64,000 bases of DNA from Pseudorhodoferax sp. Leaf265 (GTDB lineage Bacteria; Pseudomonadota; Gammaproteobacteria; Burkholderiales; Burkholderiaceae_C): the NCBI RefSeq assembly GCF_001422365.1, contig NZ_LMMT01000001.1, forward strand, positions 722,820-786,819. The letters run 5' to 3'. Position 1 is the stretch's first letter. Each line of letters starts with the position of its first letter. Shown here in pieces: positions 1-7,357 of the stretch. Made by a program: the position numbers and the translations under genes. The notes below the pieces were generated by a model, which did not search any database, was not told where the DNA came from, and saw only the letters and a list, made by a program, of their open reading frames with translations.

Positions 1-48
1 GAACAGCCACTGCTGCGCCGTGCCGAACAGGTCGGTCAGCGACTCCAT
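1..48 (-). CDS. 5' end of an unidentified gene that continues left of the window
   Basis: Only the first 16 codons are present, starting at the ATG whose first base is 48 and reading MESLTDLFGTAQQWLF. The start lies inside the last codons of the deacetylase gene (overlap 36-48), so it is the third gene of an overlapping set. The N-terminus resembles what I remember of membrane sterol-desaturase/fatty-acid-hydroxylase proteins in Comamonadaceae. That is inference from 16 residues and the function is not demonstrated. Confidence 0.45.
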   Translation of the reverse strand, partial: MESLTDLFGTAQQWLF

Positions 49-869
49 GGCGGGTCGTCCCTGTGCGCGGCGATCCAGCGCTGGTAATCGGGGTGGTCGC
101 GCAGCGTGGCGAAGCACATGCCCTTGGCCTTGAGTCCCTCGATCAGCGGCTCCAGCACGGCCGGCGCCCAGGGGTCCTTGCGCGACCAGATCCCCAGATG
201 GGCCACGAGGATCTGGCCGGGCCGGATGTCGCGCAGCGCCTTGGCCAGCAGGTCGGCGTTGGGATAGCGCTCGCTGGGCAACTCGTCGCCCAGAAAGCCG
301 GCCGGCGCCCAGCCCACGTGGGCGTAGCCGCAACCGCGCGCCACCGACAGCAGCGTGGGCGAAGTGCGCCCGCCCGGCGCGCGGAACAGCGGCAGCGGCG
401 GCTGGCCGGTGATGTCCTGCAGCCGGCGCGCGGCGCGGCCGATCTCCTCGCAGTACTGCGCGGCCGTGAACAGCCGGGTCTGGCCGATGTTGGGACCGGC
501 CGAGGCGCGGATGCGAAAGCGCGCCGTGCCGTCGCGGCCGGGCGGCACGTCGGCGCTCCAGTAGACATGGTCGTAGGTGTGCGAAGCGAAGGCATGGCCC
601 TCCTGCGCACGCGCGCGCCACCAGGCGGCCCAATCGTCGCCCAGGCTGCCGTCGCCCTGCTGCGTGGCCTCGTTGGCGGCGAAGAAGGTCACGCGCACAT
701 CCTGGCGCTTGAGCACCTCGGCGACCAGCGGGGCCACGCCCATGTGGCCGGTGTCCAGCGTCAGGTAGACCGGCCGCGTGCAGTTGGCGGCGGCCTGGCC
801 CGTCAGCACCAGCGCGACGGCGGCCGCGATGGCCTTGCGCAAACAGGGGCCACGCTCAGCGCATGGCAT
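36..869 (-). CDS. secreted polysaccharide deacetylase family protein (NodB fold)
   Basis: The 277-residue product has a hydrophobic signal segment at about 11-28 and is probably exported. NodB-type motifs follow: LTLDTGH near 36-42 (motif 1), SHTYDH near 96-101 (motif 2, the two metal-binding histidines) and LFRAPGG near 161-167 (motif 3). Family members remove N- or O-acetyl groups from polysaccharides with a bound metal. Motif 1 is normally TFDDG; here the second Asp, a metal ligand, is Thr, so activity or substrate may differ. The ATG at 869 overlaps the end of the upstream beta-propeller gene by 14 bp, and the stop overlaps the next gene start, which implies translational coupling. A longer upstream frame exists but lacks a signal peptide and runs inside the propeller gene. 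Confidence 0.8.
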   Translation of the reverse strand: MPCAERGPCLRKAIAAAVALVLTGQAAANCTRPVYLTLDTGHMGVAPLVAEVLKRQDVRVTFFAANEATQQGDGSLGDDWAAWWRARAQEGHAFASHTYDHVYWSADVPPGRDGTARFRIRASAGPNIGQTRLFTAAQYCEEIGRAARRLQDITGQPPLPLFRAPGGRTSPTLLSVARGCGYAHVGWAPAGFLGDELPSERYPNADLLAKALRDIRPGQILVAHLGIWSRKDPWAPAVLEPLIEGLKAKGMCFATLRDHPDYQRWIAAHRDDPPWSR

Positions 870-1842
870 GGTCCAGGGTCCAGACGCCATGGGGCGAACG
901 GCCGACCTTGACCTGCTGCACGAGCTTGCCGGTCTGCAGGTCGAGCACGCTGAGCTTGCGCGCCCAGCGCGAGGTGAAGTACAGCAGCCTGCCGTCGGCC
1001 GACAGGTCCATGCAATCGGGCCCGCCGGGCGCGACGTAGCTGGCCACGGCCTCCAGGCTGTGCAGGTCGATCTTGCTGATGGTGTTGGCGACACGGTTGC
1101 TGACGAAGACATGGCGCCCGTCGCCCGCACTGCGAAAGGCATGGGCGCCGTTGCCTGTCTTGATCAGTTTGGCGGCGCGGGGTTCCTTGCCCGAGATGTC
1201 GAACACCTGCACGCCATCGGCGCCGGTCAGGCCGACCAGCAGGCTCTTGCCGTCCGGCGTGCCGAACACGTCGGCCGGCATCTTGCCGGTGGGCACCTGC
1301 CAGCGGATCTGCTGCGTGGCCAAGTCCACCGCGATCAGCTCGTCGCTGTCCTGCACCGACACGTAGGCCGTGGTGCTGCGCGCGTCGATCCAGATGTGGC
1401 TGGGCGTCTTGCCCGTCTGCAGCCGGCGCGCCAGCTGCAGGTCCTGGCCGTTCCAGCGGTACAGGTCGACATGGTTGAGCCGGTTGGCGGCGATGACCAG
1501 CCACTTCATGTCGGGCGAGAAGCGCAGGTGGTAGGGGTCGACGATGCCCGGCACCACCTTCTGCACCTCGGCCGTGCGCGGGTCGATGAAGGTCAGCGTG
1601 TCGCTCAGCGCATTGGCGACGATCACCGATTTCTCGTCCGGCGTCATGTAGAGGTGGTGTGGCTCCTTGCCGGTGGCGATGCGGCGCGTTTCCTGCCAGC
1701 TGACCGGGTCGATCACGCTGACGGAAGCGTCCAGGGAGTTCAGCACGAAGACCGGGGCGCGCTGCGCCTGGGCCGCCAATGGGGACAGCACGGCCAGCGC
1801 GAGCAGCGCGGCGCCGAGCCGAAGCAGGAACGAGAATTTCAC
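856..1842 (-). CDS. periplasmic YVTN-type beta-propeller protein
   Basis: The 328-residue protein has a clear Sec signal peptide (hydrophobic core about 8-24, cleavage near AQA-Q). The mature part is a series of about 40-residue propeller blades with recurring patterns such as VSVIDP, LTFIDP, HLYMTPD, FVSNR and LSADGRLLYF. Such YVTN/lactonase-like propellers are periplasmic scaffolds or binding proteins, and no catalytic residues can be assigned. It is the first gene of an overlapping set with a polysaccharide deacetylase and a third, mostly unseen gene, which suggests a shared envelope or polysaccharide role (inference). Confidence 0.8.
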   Translation of the reverse strand: MKFSFLLRLGAALLALAVLSPLAAQAQRAPVFVLNSLDASVSVIDPVSWQETRRIATGKEPHHLYMTPDEKSVIVANALSDTLTFIDPRTAEVQKVVPGIVDPYHLRFSPDMKWLVIAANRLNHVDLYRWNGQDLQLARRLQTGKTPSHIWIDARSTTAYVSVQDSDELIAVDLATQQIRWQVPTGKMPADVFGTPDGKSLLVGLTGADGVQVFDISGKEPRAAKLIKTGNGAHAFRSAGDGRHVFVSNRVANTISKIDLHSLEAVASYVAPGGPDCMDLSADGRLLYFTSRWARKLSVLDLQTGKLVQQVKVGRSPHGVWTLDHAMR

Positions 1843-1885
1843 GACACCCTTTGCACGGAGCGCGCAGTGTAGCGCTGCGGCCCTG

Positions 1886-2638
1886 TCAGCCAGCCGTCAG
1901 CGCGGCCAGGTCCGCGGCACGCAGCCAGCGCCACTGGCCGGGCGCGAGGTCGGCGGGCAGCTCCAGCGCGCCGATGCGCGAACGGTGCAGGCCTTCGACG
2001 CGGTTGCCCACGGCGGCCAGCATGCGCTTGACCTGGTGGTATTTGCCGCTGGTGAGCGTCAGGCGCAGGTGGCGCGCGGCGCCGTCGGCATCGACGATCT
2101 CGGCCGCCGCGGCCTGCACCGGGCGCGGGTCGTCGTCCAGCACCACGCCGCGCAGCAGCGCCTCGACTTGCTTGGCATCCAGTGCGTGCTTGGCCTGCAC
2201 CTCGTAGACCTTGGGCGCCAGCTTCTTGGGCGAGGTCATGCGGTGCAGGAACTGGCCATCGTCGCTGAGCAGCAGCATGCCGGTGGTGTCCTGGTCGAGC
2301 CGGCCGACGGCCTGCACGCCCTGCAGCGCACTCTTCTGCGGGCGCTGGCGCAGCGGCGCGGGCAGCAGCGTGTAGACGCTGGGGTACGACGAGGGCTTGT
2401 GCGAGCACTCGGTGCCGGCCGGCTTGTGCAGCAGCACGTAGGCCTTCTCGAAGTACTCCCAGTCCTGGCCCTGCACGCGAAAGCGCAGGCCTTCGGGTTC
2501 GAAGTCCGCGGCCGATTCGGTGCAGGGAAGGAAGACGCCGTCGGCGCCCGCCACGGCCACATGGCCCTGCTGAACCAGCCCGGCGCAGACGCGCCGCGTG
2601 CCGAAGCCTTGTGAAAAGAGGATGTCCTGCAGCTGCAT
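1886..2638 (-). CDS. rsuA: RsuA/RluB-family pseudouridine synthase, probably 16S rRNA pseudouridine(516) synthase
   Basis: The 250-residue protein opens with an S4-like RNA-binding segment (MQLQDILFSQ, then VAVAGADG) followed by the catalytic domain. The family signature GRLDQDTTGMLLLSDDG lies near 112-128 and contains the catalytic Asp at about 115. The motif SGKYHQVKRM follows. This class isomerises a single uridine in rRNA in the cytoplasm; length and S4 domain fit RsuA better than the larger RluB. The ATG at 2638 is the first start that includes the S4 domain. The gene stands alone, about 40 bp past the propeller gene start on the same strand. Confidence 0.85.
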   Translation of the reverse strand: MQLQDILFSQGFGTRRVCAGLVQQGHVAVAGADGVFLPCTESAADFEPEGLRFRVQGQDWEYFEKAYVLLHKPAGTECSHKPSSYPSVYTLLPAPLRQRPQKSALQGVQAVGRLDQDTTGMLLLSDDGQFLHRMTSPKKLAPKVYEVQAKHALDAKQVEALLRGVVLDDDPRPVQAAAAEIVDADGAARHLRLTLTSGKYHQVKRMLAAVGNRVEGLHRSRIGALELPADLAPGQWRWLRAADLAALTAG

Positions 2639-2821
2639 GGGTGGACGGGCCGCGCACGGCCCGCAAAAACGGCCGCAGATGATACCGGCAGGCACGCGCC
2701 CTCCCGCCAATGGCCTAGGCCCACCCCATCCACCCGGTGGTTGGCGTGGCGACGGTCCGCGCCGAGCATGCTTGCACTGCCAGAACGTCTCTGCAGTGCA
2801 TCCCCTCGACTGGAGTTCACC

Positions 2822-3163
2822 ATGCAACGATTCGCCGTATTGATCGCGGGCGCCCTGGCCGCGCAGGCCCTGAGCCCGGCCGCCCTGGCGCAGGAGCAGG
2901 GCCCTGCCCTGGCGCCGCCACCGGCCTACCAGAAGGCCTCGCCCGAGGACAAGGCCGCGGGCAAGGCCCAGCGCCGGCAGGAAGGCCGCGCCGCCGTGAA
3001 GGCCGGCAGCATCACCGGCGAAGGCACACCGCCGCCCGCGGCGCAGGCCAAGGTCCCGCGCGAACAGCGCCAGCAAGCCCGCGCGCAGCGCAAGGCCGAG
3101 ACCGCGCGCGCGGCCCGGGCCGGCGAACTGCAGGCCTCGGGCGAGGTCGGCCCGTCCAAGTGA
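2822..3163 (+). CDS. small exported basic protein, function unknown
   Basis: The 113-residue product starts with a signal peptide (hydrophobic 4-23, cleavage near LAQ). The mature part is rich in Ala, Gln, Arg and Lys and low in complexity, with repeated runs such as KAAGKAQRRQ and REQRQQARAQ. No fold or enzyme motif is visible. A purine-poor leader precedes the ATG, but codon third positions are strongly G/C as in neighbouring genes, which supports coding. It probably encodes a periplasmic disordered protein. Confidence 0.65.
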   Translation: MQRFAVLIAGALAAQALSPAALAQEQGPALAPPPAYQKASPEDKAAGKAQRRQEGRAAVKAGSITGEGTPPPAAQAKVPREQRQQARAQRKAETARAARAGELQASGEVGPSK

Positions 3164-3182
3164 GGGCCGCGGCGCGATTTGC

Positions 3183-4001
3183 TCAGGGCCCCAGGCCCAG
3201 CTCGCGCCGCTTGTTCGCGAGGTAGCTGGCCTTGTCCAGCTCGTGCAGCTGGCGCGGGTAGCGCTCGGTGGCGTCGAACCAGTGCTCCAGCCGCGCCAGC
3301 GCACGCCCGGCCGGCGGCAGCGCCGCCGTCTGCAGCCAGGCCTCGACCGCGAGGTAGTAGCGCACCACGGTGCGCTCGACCACGCCGCGCAGCCCGCCGA
3401 CCAGCTCCTGCGGACCGCCGCCAGGCCGGGCCGAGAAGCCCACCTTGTCGCGCCCCAGCGTCGCCAGGTAGGTGCGCAGCAGCATGCGCGACGCAGGGCT
3501 GAAGCGGCAGGCGTATTCCAGGCCCAGCGTGCAGCCGCCGCCGGGCGCCGGCGCCAGCTGCAGCAGCACGGCGTAGTCGGTGGTGCCGAACGGTCCCTGC
3601 GCCGCATGCAGGCGCACGCCCAGCCGCTGGTCCGAGCGCTCCTGGCGCTGCCACTGCAGCACCAGGGCGTGCGCCCTGTCGGCCGGCTGGTCGTGCTTGC
3701 GCGCGATCGCCAGCGCCAGGGCGGGGCCCTGCGGCCCCTGCTGCAGGCGGCAGGCCTTGTTGTTGAGGTGCAGCATCAGGATCTCGCACCAGACCTGCGG
3801 CGCGGACAGCGCCTCCGCGGCCGGGCCGTAGGCGAACGGCACGACCGCCTGGACCGCCCCCTGGAGGTCGCCGGTCTCGCTGGACGCCAGCCGCAGCGGC
3901 AGATCGGGCCCGGCCGCCCGCACGCCGCGCGGCAGGCTGCCCCACAGCAGCGCGCCGGCGACCAGCCCGCGGCGCGCCGGATCGGGAGCTGTGCGCTGCA
4001 T
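3183..4001 (-). CDS. conserved-type hypothetical exported protein with Tat-like leader
   Basis: The 272-residue protein begins with MQRTAPDPARRGLVAG, a twin-arginine-like n-region, followed by a short hydrophobic stretch ending near GVRA. The rest is a soluble alpha/beta domain with several aromatic segments (VWCEILMLHLNNKAC, TDYAVLLQLAP, YYLAVEAWLQT) and no catalytic motif that I recognise. It starts 8 bp after the stop of the upstream hydrolase gene, so the two probably form an operon. A lipid- or steroid-binding fold is possible, but that is only an impression. Confidence 0.6.
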   Translation of the reverse strand: MQRTAPDPARRGLVAGALLWGSLPRGVRAAGPDLPLRLASSETGDLQGAVQAVVPFAYGPAAEALSAPQVWCEILMLHLNNKACRLQQGPQGPALALAIARKHDQPADRAHALVLQWQRQERSDQRLGVRLHAAQGPFGTTDYAVLLQLAPAPGGGCTLGLEYACRFSPASRMLLRTYLATLGRDKVGFSARPGGGPQELVGGLRGVVERTVVRYYLAVEAWLQTAALPPAGRALARLEHWFDATERYPRQLHELDKASYLANKRRELGLGP

Positions 4002-4009
4002 GGCCGGAC

Positions 4010-4915
4010 TCAGCGCAGAAAGCGCAGCACGTCCCCGCCGAAGCGCTCGGGGTACTGGAACAGGAAGCCGTGGCCCGCATCCGGGTAGAGCACCAGCGTG
4101 GCGTCGGGCAAGGCCTGCGCCATCGCATAGGAGGCATAGGTCGCCACCATGGTGTCGTGCCGGCCGTTGGCGACCAGCACCGGCTGGCGCACCGCGCCCA
4201 GCCGCGGCAGCAGCGAGGCCGCCGGGTCCTGCAGCGCCAGAGCCGACGCCAGCTGCGCCTGCCAGGCTGCGGTCTCGACCTGGCGGACGAAGGCATCGGG
4301 CCGCTGCCGCAGCCGCGCCAGGTAGTCGCGCCCGGCCTGCTGGCTGGTGGGGGTGGGCTCGAAGAACAGGAACAGGAAGTCCTCGTCGGAATTCACCGGC
4401 CTGGTCGCCACCTGCCATACCGCGGGGCTGCCGACGTCCGGGTCGTGCGGCAGGCCGGGCACATGGCCGGGGCCGGAGCCGGCGACCACCGCGCGGCGCA
4501 CCAGCGCCGGGTGGTCCAGCAACAGCTGCAGCGCGACGGTTCCGCCCATGGAGAAGCCCAGCAGGTCGAGTTCGGCGATGCCCAGTGCCTGCGCGAAGGC
4601 GGCGGCATTCGCCGCGAAGGCGGCCACGCTGTCGGGCGGCGTGCCCTGCGAGCGCGCGAAGCCCGGCTGGTCGAACACCAGCACGCGGCGCTCGGCTGCC
4701 AGCACCGCGAGCAGCGCGGGGTCCCAGTGGTCCATGGTGCCGCGGAAGCGGTTCAGCAGCAGCAGCGGCAGGCCGTGCTCCGGGCCGAGCGCACGGTAGG
4801 CGATCAGGTCGCCGTGCACGCGGACGGTGTGGGTCGCTGCCCGCGCAGCGGACCCGGCCGCCGCCGGCTCGGCGACGGCGGCGCACAGGGGGGACGGAAG
4901 GCGAAGAAGCGGCAT
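4010..4915 (-). CDS. alpha/beta-fold hydrolase
   Basis: The 301-residue protein has a variable N-terminal 28 residues and then a standard alpha/beta hydrolase fold. The nucleophile elbow reads GFSMGG, the oxyanion/N-strand segment LLLLNRFRGTMDHW lies upstream, the acidic residue is in VLVANGRHD and the catalytic histidine is in DAGHGF near the C-terminus. All three triad residues are present, so it is probably active, but esterase, lactonase and haloperoxidase-like activities cannot be told apart. The ATG at 4915 is preceded by purine-rich sequence. It is transcribed with the hypothetical exported protein downstream. Confidence 0.8.
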   Translation of the reverse strand: MPLLRLPSPLCAAVAEPAAAGSAARAATHTVRVHGDLIAYRALGPEHGLPLLLLNRFRGTMDHWDPALLAVLAAERRVLVFDQPGFARSQGTPPDSVAAFAANAAAFAQALGIAELDLLGFSMGGTVALQLLLDHPALVRRAVVAGSGPGHVPGLPHDPDVGSPAVWQVATRPVNSDEDFLFLFFEPTPTSQQAGRDYLARLRQRPDAFVRQVETAAWQAQLASALALQDPAASLLPRLGAVRQPVLVANGRHDTMVATYASYAMAQALPDATLVLYPDAGHGFLFQYPERFGGDVLRFLR

Positions 4916-5072
4916 GGCAAGGCTCCGGTGGCGGCAAGTGCTGGCATCTTCGGGACGGCGCACGCGCCTGCCATCCCCCGAGGGACCTAGGTGCAGGCCC
5001 TGCCGAATGGCGATTCCGCCGACGCCGGGCGCTCCTACAACCAGAGCCTCCTCTCTCCGCCAAGGCCCCACC

Positions 5073-6164
5073 ATGCGTCCTCACCCGTTCCGATCCCTGA
5101 CCGCCCTCGTGGCCTGCGTCGCAGTGCTGGCCTGCAGCGCCCCGCAGGCCCAGTCGCAGCGCCTGGAGCACTGGGAGGTTGAACGCTTCGTCCTGCTGCC
5201 CGCCGACGTGCGCCACCCCGAGGGCCTGGCGGCCGACGCTGCATCGGGCCAGCTCTACGTCGGCACCTTCGACGCGCGCATGCCGGCCTCCGCGCGCAAC
5301 AACCAGTTGCTGCGCTATGCGGCGGACGGCCGGCTGCTGGCGCAGCGCAGCTTCGGCGAGACGCCGCTGACGGGCCTGGCAGCCGCGGCCGGCAAGCTCT
5401 ATGTGCTGAACTTCGGCGCCGGACGCCTGCAGCGCATCGCGCTGGACTTCGATGCCGTCACGCCCATCGAGGACGTCGCACGCTTCGAGGCCCTGGTGCC
5501 CGCGGCGCCCGCACCGCGCCGCGTCGACAACCCGGACGGCAGCCACGACACCGTGGTCTTCGGCGCGGCCGGCTTCCCGGCCATCAACGGCATGGTGTTC
5601 GACCGTGCCGGCAACCTCTATGTCACCGACTCGTTCCAGGGCGCCGTCTACCGCATCGCGCAGGCCACGCACTGCGCGCCCTGTACGGTCAGCACGCTGC
5701 TGCGCGATCCGCTGCTGGCCACGGCCGGCGCCCTGCCCTTCGGCGCCAACGGCCTGGCGCTGAACGCGGACGAGAGCGTGCTCTACATCAACAACGCTGG
5801 CGACGGGCGCGTGCTGCGCCTGCCCCTGCGCGGCGGGCCGCTGGCGGTGCTGGCCGAGGGCCTCTACGGCGCCGACGGCCTGCAGTTCCACGACGGCCGG
5901 CTGTGGGTCGTGGCCAACCAGATCGACACCGTGCTCGCGCTCGACGAGGCCGGCCGCGTGCGCGGGCGCGCCGGCCAGTTCCTGGGCATCGCCGCCGATG
6001 GCGCGCCCGAGGGGCTGCTGTTTCCGGCCAGCACGGCCGTGCTGGGCGACTGGATGTTCGTGACCAACCTGGCGCTGCCGCTGACCGCCCGCACGGGCGA
6101 CGAATGGGAGGAGCAGGTGCAGCGCTGGTCGCTGTCGCGCTTTCGGCTGCCGGGCCGCCGGTAG
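5073..6164 (+). CDS. secreted SMP-30/gluconolactonase-like beta-propeller protein
   Basis: The 363-residue protein begins with a signal peptide ([17 protein letters not shown]); the Cys in the hydrophobic segment could alternatively be a lipobox. The body is a six-bladed propeller of the SMP-30/LRE type with [53 protein letters not shown] and [15 protein letters not shown] repeats. Family members are lactonases or binding proteins. The Glu of HPEG is a typical metal ligand, but the remaining ligands cannot be placed with certainty. The gene stands alone between divergent and downstream hydrolase genes. Confidence 0.75.
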   Translation: MRPHPFRSLTALVACVAVLACSAPQAQSQRLEHWEVERFVLLPADVRHPEGLAADAASGQLYVGTFDARMPASARNNQLLRYAADGRLLAQRSFGETPLTGLAAAAGKLYVLNFGAGRLQRIALDFDAVTPIEDVARFEALVPAAPAPRRVDNPDGSHDTVVFGAAGFPAINGMVFDRAGNLYVTDSFQGAVYRIAQATHCAPCTVSTLLRDPLLATAGALPFGANGLALNADESVLYINNAGDGRVLRLPLRGGPLAVLAEGLYGADGLQFHDGRLWVVANQIDTVLALDEAGRVRGRAGQFLGIAADGAPEGLLFPASTAVLGDWMFVTNLALPLTARTGDEWEEQVQRWSLSRFRLPGRR

Positions 6165-6340
6165 CTCTCTCCAAAGGGCCGGGCGCGCACCACCCCTTGC
6201 AGCGCCGGCGACCTCCCCCCAAGGCGCCGCAGCGCCCCCACTCCGGCGCGGGATGCCGCGCAACGCACCCCGGCCGACCATGGCGGCGTGCCATGCACTG
6301 GCGCACACCGCTCCCGCCGCTTTCCTCGAAAGGATCTTCG

Positions 6341-7303
6341 ATGTCCACCTTGTCCCCCGCCACCGCGCCTTCCTCCCGGCGCCAGGTACTGCTCGCCGGT
6401 GCGGCCTCGGCCGCGCTGGCCCTGCCCGCCCGCTCCCGATCCATCCACCACCCCACCCAAGGAACCCAAGCCATGAGCACCATCACCACCCAGGACGGCA
6501 CCCAGATCTACTACAAGGACTGGGGCCCCAAGGACGGCAAGGTCGTCTCCTTCAGCCACGGCTGGCCGCTCAGCGCCGACGCCTGGGAGGCGCAGATGTA
6601 CCACCTGGCCTCGCACGGCTTTCGCTGCATCGCGCACGACCGCCGCGGCCACGGCCGCTCCAGCCAGCCCTGGAACGGCAACGAGATGGACACCTACGCC
6701 GACGACCTGCACGCCTTGTTCACGCAGCTGGACATCCGCGGCGCCATGATGGTGGGCCACTCCACGGGCGGCGGCGAGGTGGCGCGCTACATCGGCCGCC
6801 ACGGCAGCGGCCGCGTGGCCAAGGCCGTGCTGATGGGCGCGGTGCCGCCCATCATGCTGAAGTCGGCCAACAACCCGGTCGGCCTGCCGATGGAGGTCTT
6901 CGACGGCTTCCGCACCGCCTACCTGGCCGACCGCGCGCAGTTCTTCCTGGACGTCGCAACCGGCCCCTTCTTCAACTTCAACCGCCCCGGCGCCAAGGTC
7001 TCCGAGGGCCTGATCCGCAGCTGGTGGACGCAGGGCATGATGTCCGGCCACAAGAACGCCTACGACTGCATCAAGGCCTTCAGCGAGACCGACTTCACCG
7101 AGGACTTGAAGCGCTTCGACGTGCCCACCCTGATCATCCACGGCGACGACGACCAGATCGTGCCGATCCAGGGCGCGGCCCTGCTGTCGGCCAAGCTCGT
7201 CAAGGGCGCCGAGCTCAAGGTCTACCAGGGCGGCAGCCACAGCCTGGGCGACACCGCCAAGGAGCGGCTCAACGCGGATCTGCTGGCGTTCGCGCGCGCG
7301 TGA
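6341..7303 (+). CDS. alpha/beta hydrolase of the non-heme chloroperoxidase type, with Tat-like leader
   Basis: The conserved part (from [18 protein letters not shown]) is a 276-residue cofactor-free haloperoxidase/esterase-like hydrolase. Visible motifs are SHGWPL, the nucleophile elbow GHSTGGG, the acidic [11 protein letters not shown] and the catalytic His in GGSHSLG. An in-frame ATG at 6341, preceded by AAGGAT, adds 44 residues that look like a twin-arginine signal ([20 protein letters not shown]). A second ATG at 6473, preceded by AAGGAACCC, would give a cytoplasmic form. I chose the longer form because both its ribosome site and its signal-like sequence are convincing. The gene is convergent with the STAND regulator. 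Confidence 0.8.
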   Translation: MSTLSPATAPSSRRQVLLAGAASAALALPARSRSIHHPTQGTQAMSTITTQDGTQIYYKDWGPKDGKVVSFSHGWPLSADAWEAQMYHLASHGFRCIAHDRRGHGRSSQPWNGNEMDTYADDLHALFTQLDIRGAMMVGHSTGGGEVARYIGRHGSGRVAKAVLMGAVPPIMLKSANNPVGLPMEVFDGFRTAYLADRAQFFLDVATGPFFNFNRPGAKVSEGLIRSWWTQGMMSGHKNAYDCIKAFSETDFTEDLKRFDVPTLIIHGDDDQIVPIQGAALLSAKLVKGAELKVYQGGSHSLGDTAKERLNADLLAFARA

Positions 7304-7357
7304 TGCAGCACGCTGCCTCGGGCGCGAAAACGCTGGTGCGGATGCCGCAGAGGCCAG

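Noticed and set aside
6165-6340. GC-rich intergenic stretch as a possible REP element
   Set aside because: It contains several GC palindromes, but no second copy of the same unit was recognised in the window.
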